Part shown: piece by piece, positions 30,717 to 40,700 of the stretch | How positions within the stretch are numbered: position 1 is the first letter of the stretch | How the letters are laid out: each line of letters opens with the position of its first letter | Assembly (NCBI GenBank): GCA_020852835.1 | Contig: JADZAC010000057.1 | Location: 1-41,994, forward strand | Source of the DNA: Flavobacteriales bacterium | Lineage (GTDB): Bacteria > Bacteroidota > Bacteroidia > Flavobacteriales_F > PHOS-HE28 | DNA length: 41,994 nucleotides | Direction: 5' to 3' | Notes under the pieces: generated by a model | Seen by the model: the letters and a program-made list of their open reading frames with translations, nothing else | Database searches by the model: none | What the model was told of the DNA's origin: nothing | Made by a program: the position numbers and the translations under genes

Positions 30717-31700
30717 TCAGAAGTAGCGGGGTGAACGGATCCCCTTGGGGGTGGTACCGAGGTCAAGGCCGATCATGATCTCGTGCGAGCCGCCGTTGTA
30801 GTTGCGCAAGGGCGACAGCGGGTAGTCATACGCATAACCGGCGGAAAAGCTGTTGGTGATGTTGTACTGCACCAAGGCGCCCACGGCATCGGTATGGCGG
30901 TACATGGCGCCCAGCCAGAGCTTCTCGTACAGCAGGAAGTTGGTGCTGAGGTCGAAGCTCATCGGTGCGCCTTCCACCGCCTTGACCATGAAGGTGGGCT
31001 TGAATTTGGTGTAGGTGCCCAGGTGGAAGACATACCCCCCGGTGAGGAAGTAGTGGGCCCGCTGGCCCGGTTCGCTTACCAGGCGCAGGGAATCCGTGTC
31101 GAAAAAATCCGTGCGAAGCACTTTGGGCGAACTGGCCCCGAGGTAGAAGCGGTCACTGTACCACATCACCCCGAAGCCGAACTGCGGGTCGGTCTTGGTG
31201 CTCACGCTTTGCTGGAACACTGGGTCGTTGGCCTCCAAGGGGTGCAAGGCCGCGAAGTCGCCTTGGAAAAGGTTCAGCCCTCCCTTGATCCCGAAGGCGA
31301 GCTTCTGGTCATTTCCCAGGAACATGCGGTAGGCCACGTCCATGATCAGCCCGTACTGGGTAACAGGCCCGTGCTGGTCGCGCATGATGGTGCCGCCGAG
31401 CCCGAGGCTTTGCAGCAGCAAGGGGCTGTGCACGGTGAGGGTTTGGGTGGTTGGCGCACCTTCGAACCCCACCCATTGGTGGCGGCTGAGCGCCTTCAGG
31501 CTCACGCGGTCGGCGCTGCCTGCATAAGCCGGGTTCAGCGCCAGCAGGTTGAACATGTACTGGGTGAACTGCGGATCTTGCTGCGCCAACGCCCGGCCGG
31601 GCATCAGGGCGGGCAAGGCCAGGAACAGGGCGGGCAGTGCCCGATGCCAACGGGATGTTTTGCGGGCCATCTGCGTGGTGGTTTCCTTGTTTGCTTTCAT
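30717..31700 (-). CDS. PorP/SprF-family T9SS outer-membrane protein
   Basis: This 327-residue protein has a signal peptide ending in GRALAQ (about residue 40). The family start follows (QQDPQFTQYMFNLLALNPAYAGSADRVSLKALSRHQWVGFEGAP), then a barrel with SFSAGYAYDYPLSPLRNYNGGSHEIMIGL near the end. PorP is needed for T9SS function, and its paralogue SprF helps to export or anchor the adhesin SprB. Having the giant adhesin gene 2 nt upstream and the PorE-like gene 5 nt downstream matches the SprB-SprF pattern, so this copy is probably dedicated to that adhesin. A second Met at residue 11 is an alternative start. Confidence 0.92.
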   Translation of the reverse strand: MKANKETTTQMARKTSRWHRALPALFLALPALMPGRALAQQDPQFTQYMFNLLALNPAYAGSADRVSLKALSRHQWVGFEGAPTTQTLTVHSPLLLQSLGLGGTIMRDQHGPVTQYGLIMDVAYRMFLGNDQKLAFGIKGGLNLFQGDFAALHPLEANDPVFQQSVSTKTDPQFGFGVMWYSDRFYLGASSPKVLRTDFFDTDSLRLVSEPGQRAHYFLTGGYVFHLGTYTKFKPTFMVKAVEGAPMSFDLSTNFLLYEKLWLGAMYRHTDAVGALVQYNITNSFSAGYAYDYPLSPLRNYNGGSHEIMIGLDLGTTPKGIRSPRYF

Positions 31701-31702
31701 GA

Positions 31703-34700
31703 TCAGCGGCGCAAATAGATGTAGCCCGTGATGACCTCTTTGTCCTTGCCTGGATCGAGAATGAAGTAGTAGGTGCTTTCGGGCAGGTCATCGCCCATGT
31801 TGGGCCGGCCTTCGTTGGTGCCGTTCCAGGTATTGCGGTAGGGCTTGCGCTCGTACACCTTGGAACCCCAGCGGTTGAACACTTGGAAGGTGTTGTCCGG
31901 ATAGTATTCCAATCCGCGGATGTGGTAGGTGTCGTTCACCCCGTCGCCATTGGGCGAGAAGGCATCGGGCACCACCAGGATGCTGCAATCGCGCAGGGTG
32001 ATGACCACTGTGTCGGCCGTGCTCCCGCACGCGCCGTTGGCCACCACCCATTGGAATACGTTGGCACCAAGCGCCAAGCCCGCGACCGCTGCATCCGCCT
32101 GGTCCGGCTGGTCCAGCTCTCCCTGCCCCTGCAACAGTTCCCAATGGCCGCTGGCGGTGCTGTTCACCGGCACGGCGGCGAGCTGGGTGTAAGTGGTATC
32201 ATGGCACAGGTGCTGGTCGGTGCCGGCATCAGCCACTGCCGCGTTCACATCAAACACGGCAATGGTCATTTCATCGCTGCTGGTGCCGCAGACGCCATTG
32301 TCAATGGTCCACACCAAGGTGGTGGTGCCGAAGCCGATGCCCGATACCGTGGTGTTGGGATCGGCCGGATCCGTGATGGTGCCATTGCCCAAGAGGCTCC
32401 AGGTGCCTGTTGCGGGGAACACCGGTGCATTGCCGAACATGTCCACTTGCACCGCGCCCGGTTCGCACAACTGTTGGTCCGGGCCGGCATCCGCTGCGGC
32501 CATGGTGTTGTCGTACACGGTCACCACCACGGTATCCGTGAGCAGGCCTTGCCCGCAAGGCCCGTTATCGATGGTCCACACCAGCACGGTTTGCCCCGGT
32601 TGCAGGCCGCTTAGCAAGGTTTGCGGGTTGGCGGGATCCAGCGGGGTGCCCGCACCGGAGAGCACGCTCCATGCACCGGTGGCCGGGGCCACCGCCCCGG
32701 TGGCCGCCAGGCTGGTGCTGGCCACCGGCCCGCACAGGTCCTGGTCGGGCCCGGCTTGGGCGGTGGTTACCGTGCCGTCGAACAGCGTAATGGTCAAGGT
32801 GTCCGTCATGGTGCCGCAAGGCCCGTTGTCGATGGTCCACACATAGGTGTTCACCCCAAGGCTGAACCCGGAGACCGTGGTTCCGGGATCGGCTGCATCC
32901 GCGAAAGTTCCACTCCCTGCAACCACGCTCCATGCCCCGGTGCTGGGATAGGTGGCCGGGCTGGCGATCAACGTGGTCGGTGTTGCGGGGCTGCAGAATT
33001 CCTTGTCCTGGCCCGCGTCGGGCTGCGCCAAGGCCGGATCGAAGACCCGGACCAGCACGGTGTCCGTGGTGGTGCCGCAGGCACCGTTGTCGATGGTCCA
33101 CACCAGGAAGTTGTCGCCGATGGACAGCCCGTTGACGTTGGTCTGCGGATCAAGCGCATCGGTAAAGACCGCGGTTCCGGTGGTGCTCCAACTGCCCGTT
33201 CCGGGGTAGGTGGCCGCATTGCCGGCCATGCTCGCAGTTTGGTCCGTTCCGCACAGGTCTTGGTCGGGCCCGGCGTCGGCAGCAAGCGCGGACTGGTCGT
33301 AGAGCACAATGGCTACGGTGTCCACCGTGGGCGGCCCGAAGCCGCAATCCCCGTTGTACACGGTCCAAGTGAAGATGTTCACGCCAATGTCCAGCGAGGT
33401 GATGGCCGTGGCGTGATCGGTACTGTCGGCAATGATGCCCGCGCCGCTCACCAAATGCCATGTGCCGTATGAGGGGAAGAGCGGCTCCACGGCCGCCATC
33501 GCCGCATTGTCCGCGGGCGTGCACAGGCTGATGTCCGGCCCGGCGTTGGCCACGGGCCCGAAGGGATCATATACGGTAACGCTCACCGTGTCGGTCCAGA
33601 TGCCGTTGGTGGGGCAAGGGCCGTTGTCCAACGTCCAGACGAACGTGGTGATCCCCAAGGCAAGGTCGTTCACCACCGTGTGCGGATCGGTGGGGTCCAC
33701 GATGGTGCCCGGTCCGCTGAGAATGGTCCACAGGCCCGTTGCCGGTGGCTGGGGCGTGGCCGCCTGCAATTGGATGGAGGTGAACGGCAGGCACAGCTCG
33801 AGGTCATCGCCGGCAAAGGCGGCCGCAGTACTGTCGCTGTATACGGTTACGGTGATGGTGTCCGAGGTTATCGCATTGGGACACGGCCCGTTGCTGGTGG
33901 TCCATACGAAGGTGTTGGCCCCGATGGCCATGCCCACCACCTTGGAGCCCGGATCGTGCACATCCTCGAAGAGGCCCGCCCCGTTGATCAGGCTCCAGGT
34001 GCCGCTGGCCGGGAAGATCGGCGTGTTGCCCTGCAAATAGGTACTGTCCTGCGGGGTGCAATAGGCTTGGTCCGGGCCGGCACTGGCAGGCGGGTTGCCG
34101 GCATCAAAAATGAAGACGCTCACTGGGTCCTCCGTGAAGCCGCACACGCCGTTGTTGAAGGACCAGGTCAGGATGTTCTCCCCAACGGCCATGCCGGTAA
34201 CCGTGGTGAACGGGTCATTCACGTCGCCGAACGTGCCCGATCCCTGGCTCACGGACCAGCTTCCCACCGCCGGGGGAGTGGGCAGGTTGGCCGCCATCAC
34301 GGCGTTGTCCGTGGGCGTGCAGTAGCTCTGGTCCGGGCCGGCGGCGGCAGGCGGCGCATTGAGGTTGAAGAGCGTGATACTTACCTGATCGCTGGTGATG
34401 CCCGCACCGCACGGCCCGTTGTCCACGGTCCATTCAAAGAGGTTGACCCCGACGCCCAGGCCCGTTACCGTGGTGGCCGGATCCGTGGGATCGGTGATGG
34501 TGCCTTGTCCGCTCACCAGGGTCCACATGCCTGTGGCCGGGAAGGTGTAGGTGCTGCCCGCCATCACGGCTTCGGTCACCGGGGTGCAGATCTGCTGGTC
34601 GGCGCCGGCATCGGCCACAGGGTTGTTGCCGTCGTACAGGAAAATGCTCACCTGGTCAGCGGTCGGTGCACCGCAGGGGCCGTTCAGCACGGTCCATTCG

Positions 34701-37700
34701 AAGATGTTCTCCCCGATGGCCAAGCCGGTAATGGCGGTGGTGGGCGAGGCGGCATCGGCCATGGTGCCGCTGCCGCTTACCAGCACCCAGTAGCCCGTGG
34801 CCGGGAAGGTGGGCGCGGTGGCGGCCATGGTGGTGGCGCTTTGTGGCGTGCACAGGCTTTGGTCCGCACCGGCCGCAGCCGCCGGGTTGTTCCCGTCGAA
34901 GAGCAGGAGGGTGACCTCATCGAAGCTGATACCGGTCTCGCAGGAGCCGTTGTCCACCGTCCAGCGCAAGATGGTTTCCCCTACCGACAGCCCGGAGACC
35001 GTGGTGTTGGGGTCGTGTGCATCGGCGAAGGTCCCCGTGCCCTGTACCACGGTCCAAGTGCCGATCGCCGGTGCGATCACGTTGCTGCCGGCCAGCGCAG
35101 CGCTGGTACCCGGGGTGCATAGCTCCTGGTCGGGGCCGGCGTTGGCCACCGGATTGTTCAGGTCGAACACTTGCACCACCACGGTATCGCTGGTGAGACC
35201 GTTGGCGCAAGGACCATTGTCCACCGTCCAAGCAAATACACTGGTGCCCACCTGCAGGTCAATGACCGCGGTGGAAGGCGAGTTGGGGTTGCTGATCACG
35301 CCCGTGCCGCTCACCAGGGTCCAGGTGCCCACGGCCGGGAAAATGACCGCGCTACCAGCCATGTTCACCGTGGCTGCCGGCGTGCAGATCTGTTGGTCGG
35401 CACCGGCATTGGCGTTCAAGTTGGCATCGTCGAACACCAATACGGTGACCTCCGCGCTGCTGCTGCTGCACAATCCGTTGCTTACCGTCCAGCGGAAGGT
35501 GTTCGCGCCCACCGAAAGGCCGGTGACGGCCGTTTGGGGATCGTTCACATCGGCAAAGACGCCCGTGCCGCTTACCACGGTCCACGTTCCCACTGCGGGG
35601 AAGATCACGCTGCTTCCTGCCAAGGCCGTGGCCGTGGCAGGCAGGCAGATCTCTTGGTCGGGGCCGGCATCCGCGTTGGGCGTGTTCGAATCGAAGAGGT
35701 AGATGCGTACGGCATCCCACGTGGTGCCGTTCGCGCAAGGACCATTGTCAACCACCCATACAAAAATGTTTTCGCCCACACCCAGGCCCGTTACCGTGGT
35801 GTTCGGGTTGGCCGGGTCGGTGATGGTGCCGCTGCCTTGGGCCAGCACCCACGAGCCGGTTGCCGGGAAAATGGGCGCATTGCCCGCTAGCGTGGTGCTT
35901 TGCACCGGCGTGCAGAGGCTTTGGTCCGGGCCGGCGGCCGCGTCCGCATTGTTCGCATCGTACACGAAGATGCTCACCTGGTCCACCGTTTGCGGATCGG
36001 CGCAGGGACCGTTCAACACGGTCCATTGAAAGATGTTCTCACCCACGGCCAAGCCCGTTATGGCCGTGTTGGGCGCATGGATGTCGGCAATGGCGCCGCT
36101 GCCGCTCACCAAGGTCCAGGTGCCCTGCGCTGGGAACGTTACCGCGCTGCCCCCCATGGTGGTGGCGGTGTTTGGCGTGCACAGCTCCTGGTCGGGGCCG
36201 GCATGGGCCACCGGATTGTTCGCATCGTAAACGAAGATGGACACCTCGTCGCTGGGCGGGTTCACCGGGCAGGCCCCGTTGGTCACCGTCCACCGGAAGA
36301 TGTTCTCCCCCACCGGCATGTTGGTGATGGCCGTGGTGGGGCTGTGGCTGTCGGCAATGGTGCCGCCTCCGCTCACCAGCACCCAAGTGCCTTGTGCCGG
36401 CTGCGGCGCCGGGCTTGCCGCCATGGTGGCCGCGGTCTGCGGGGTGCAGATCGATTGATCGGGACCGGCGTTCGCCCCGCTCACCGAGCTGTCGAACAGG
36501 GTGATGGTGACCTCATCCGAGGTGGGCGCTCCGCACGGACCGTTGTCCACGGTCCAGCGGAACACATTGGCGCCGACGGCCAGGCCGGTGATGCCGCTGC
36601 CCGGTGACGAGGGGTCGGTGATCACACCCGTGCCGCTCACCAGGATCCAGGTGCCCGTAGCCGGGTAGATCAGGCTGCTGCCGGCCAGTGTGGCCGAGCT
36701 CGCGGGGGTGCACAGCTCCTGGTCAGGCCCTGCCGCCGCCGCGGCATTGGCGGCATCGAACAGGCGGATGTTCACCTGGTCGGTAGTGGTGCCGCAGCTG
36801 CCGTTGTCGATGGTCCATGTGAGCAGGTTGTCCCCTACCTGCAAGCCGCTTACCACGGCCGACGCGGAGTGGATGTCCGAGAAGGTGATGCCGGGCCCGG
36901 CGGTCCACGTGCCTTGTGCCGGGCCAACGGGCAGGTTGCCTGCCAGGGTCACCGGGCCCGCCGGCGTGCACAGGTCCTGATCGGGGCCGGCGTTTGCGGC
37001 CGGCGCCGCACCACTGAATACGCTGATGGTGACCTCATCGAAGGTGGTGCCGTTCGCGCAAGGCCCGTTGCTCACCGTCCAGCGGAACACGTTGTTTCCG
37101 ATGCCCAGGCCGTTCACTTGCGTATTGGGGCTTCCCGGGGTTACAATGTTGCCCGTGCCGCTTACCAGGGTCCATGTACCCGTTGCCGGAGCGATCAGGC
37201 TGCTGCCGTTCAATGTGGTGGCAGTGGAGGGCGTGCAAAGCTGCTGGTCCGCACCGGCAACGGCCACGGGGTTCGCCTCGTTGTACACCGTGATCGAAAC
37301 CGGGTCCGTGCTGGTACCGCAGGCGCCGTTGTCCAAGGACCAAAGCAAGATGTTCACCCCCACGGACAACCCCGATACGGCGGTGGTGGGCGATGTGGCA
37401 TCAGCGAAAATGGCCGTTCCCTGCTGCACGCTCCAAGACCCGGTGGCGGGCAGCACAGCAGCATTGGCCGCCATCACGGTGGCGGAGGCATTGCTGCATA
37501 ACTCCTGGTCGGGGCCGGCCGCCGCTTGCTGGGCACTGCCGTTGAACAGGGAAATGGTGACCTCATCGCTGCTGATGGCCGCGCATGGGCCGTTGTTCAC
37601 TGACCAGCGGAACACATTGGCCCCCAAGGACAGGCCGGACACCGTTGTGCCCGGATCGGTGGCATCGGCAAAGGTGCCCGTGCCGCTGACCAACGTCCAC

Positions 37701-40700
37701 TGGCCGGTACCGGGCGCGATCAACGCGCTGCCCGCTAAAGTGGTGGCGGTGATCGGGGTGCAAAGGCTCTGGTCCGGGCCGGCATCGGCCGTGGGCATGC
37801 TGGCATTGAACACGGAAATGACAACTTGGGCGCTGTTGCCGGGGAAGTTGCAGGGGCCGTTGCTGATGGTCCACTGGAACACGTTCACCCCGAAGCCCAT
37901 GTCGGTGATGGTGGTGGTTGGGCTGTTGGGCGAGGTGATGGTGCCGCTGCCGCTGATCACGGTCCACCCGCCGGTGGCCGGAGCCACGGGGGTGCTGCCT
38001 GTTACCGTGACGATGTTGGCCGAGGTAGGCACACAGATGCTTTGGTCCGCACTTACGGTGGCGGCCGGGTGGGCGGCGTCATACACCGTAATGGTCACCT
38101 CGTCCTGGGTGTTGCCATTGGCACATGGTCCGTTGCTCACCGACCAACGGAAGATGTTCACGCCCACCGGCAGCCCCGTGACCGCCGTGGTGGGGCTGTT
38201 GGGAGTTACCAAGGTGCCGCCGCCGCTCACCAAGGTCCATGTGCCCATGGCCGGCAAGAGGATGTTGCTGCCCGCCAGCACCGTTGAATTGGCATTGGAG
38301 CAAAGCTCCTGATCAGGGCCGGCGTTGGCCACCGGATTGTTGCCGTTGTACACCCGGATCCGCACTTCATCCTGGGTCACCGGGTTGGTGCAAGGGCCGT
38401 TCTGCACGGTCCAGCGGAAGATGTTGTCGCCAACGGCCAAGCCGGTGATCTGGGTGGCGGGATCGTTGGGCGATACGATGGTGCCCGAGCCGCTGATCAG
38501 CGTCCAGGTGCCCGTGGCAGGGGAAATGATGGCGCTGCCGGCCAGGGTGGTGGAGCTCACGGGCGTGCAGAGGTCCTGATCGGGGCCCGCATTGGCCACG
38601 GCATTTGCCGCGCTGTACACGGTAACGGAAACTTCGTCCTGGGTCACCGGGTTGGCACAGGGCCCATTGGTCAAGGTCCAGCGGAAGGTGTTCACCCCGA
38701 GGCCCAACCCCGAAACCGCCGTGTTGGGGTTGGCCGGGTTTGCGAAGGTGCCGCTGCCGCCAACCAACGTCCATTGGCCCGTGGCCGGGAATACCGGCGC
38801 GTTTGCCGTGAGCAGCGTGGACGTGTTGGGCGTGCACAGTTGCTGGTCGATGCCGGCATTGGCCGCAGGTGCATTGGCATCGTAGATGAATATGGATACC
38901 AGGTCGCTGGGCGGGTTCACCGGGCACGGCCCGTTGCTGATGGTCCAGCGGAACACGTTCTCGCCCACGGCCAGCCCCGTGATGGTGGTATTGGCGCTGT
39001 TCACGTTGGTGATGGAGCCGGCACCGCTTACCAGCACCCAGGTGCCTTGGGCCGGTGCAAGCGCGGTGCTCGCGGCCATGGTGGCGGTGGTGGTGGGCAG
39101 GCACAGGGATTGGTCGGGCCCGGCATTGGCGCCGCTCACCGATTGGTCGAAGGCGGTGATGGTGACCTGGTCGGTGGTGAGGTCGTTGCCGCAGGGACCG
39201 TTGTGAACGGTCCATTGGAACACGTTGGCGCCGATGCCCAAGCCCGAGACCATGGTGCTGGGGCTGTTGGGCGAAGCGATGGTGCCCGAGCCGGAGACCA
39301 GGGTCCACGCACCGGTGGCAGGGAAGATGGGTACGCTGCCGGTGAGCGTGGCGCCATTGGGCGTGCACACTTGCTGGTCAGTGCCCGCATTGGCGTTCGG
39401 GCTGCTGCTGGAATACACGGTCACGGTGACCTCATCGGCCGTGGAGCCGGGCGTACAAGGGCCATTGGCAATGGTCCAACGGAAGACATGCACCCCCACG
39501 GTCAATCCGGTTATCGTGGTGTTGCGCAGGTTCGGGCTGGTAATGGTGCCCGTGCCGCTCACCAGGGTCCACGTGCCCACCGCCGAGGCCGTGGCCGTGT
39601 TGCCGTTCATTGTTACGGTGGTGGCCGGCGTGCAGGCGGTGATGTCCGGGCCGGCGTTGGCGGCGGGCTGGGCACTGTTGTACACCGTGATCACCACTTC
39701 ATCCTGCGTGGTGCCGCAGGCGCCATTGTTGATGGACCAACGCAGCCGGTTCTGCCCCAAGGCCAAGCCGGTGACGGTGCTGTTGGGCGCGTTGGGGTTG
39801 GTGATGGTGCCTGAACCGGTGACGAAGGTCCAGGTGCCCACGGCGGGCGCGGTGGCTGCATTGCCCGCCAAGGTGGCCGTGTTGGGCGGGCCGCAGAGCG
39901 CTTGGTCCGCGCCCGCGCTGGCCGCCGCCTGTGCCGGGCTGTAGCTGGTCACCGTTACCTGGTCGGAGCGGGTACCGCAGGTCTGGTAGTCCGCCGTCCA
40001 TTGGAACACGTTTGCACCGGGAGAAAGGCCGGATACGGTGCTGTTGGTGGAGTTGGCATTGGTGAAGGTGCCGCTCCCGCTGATCACCGTCCAGGCGCCC
40101 GAAACTCCGCTGTAGGGCTGTGTGGCATCCATGGTGGCCGTGGTGCCGCAAACAGCCATGTCCGGCCCGGCGTCCACATCGGTGGCCGGCGGGGTGACCA
40201 GGATCGAAAACCCGAAGTCGTTCACGCTCTTCAACGGGCAGCCATCGTCCTCCACATGCACGGTGAAGGTGTTGTTGCCCAGGTTGGCCACGGTGGGCGT
40301 CCAGCTGAAGGTGCCGGTGGGATAAGGTGAACCCGCAGCGGTGAAGGTGGCGCCCGGAATGCCGTTGTTCCAGGTCATGGTCACGGTTTGCCCGGCATTG
40401 GGGTCGTTGGAGTTCACCGTGAAATTCACCGGGGTACCGGCGCACACCTGCATGCTGTAGTTGGCCGTTCCATTGATCCCGCTGACGGTGGGCGCCGAAT
40501 TGCCCGCACACGCCCTTACCACGAACTGCACGTCGCGGGTGATGGTGCCCACCAGTACGCCATTGCGGTATTCGCGCACCTGGTAGGAAACCACCGCCAC
40601 CTGCAGCACGCTGGGGGTCACCGTCATGGTGCCGGTCTGCGGGTTGAGCACCACCGCATTGCCGCCGCCGCTGTTGCGGATGGGCTGCGTGGCCGAGTAG

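Noticed and set aside
32621..35122. Several long plus-strand frames opposite the adhesin repeats
   Set aside because: They repeat with the same period as the adhesin units and are rich in Arg, Gly and Ala; they are shadows of the tandem repeats.
31985..40177. CRISPR-like or non-coding satellite array
   Set aside because: The period is about 264 nt, units diverge throughout, and the frame is open across all 31 units, so this is a coding repeat.
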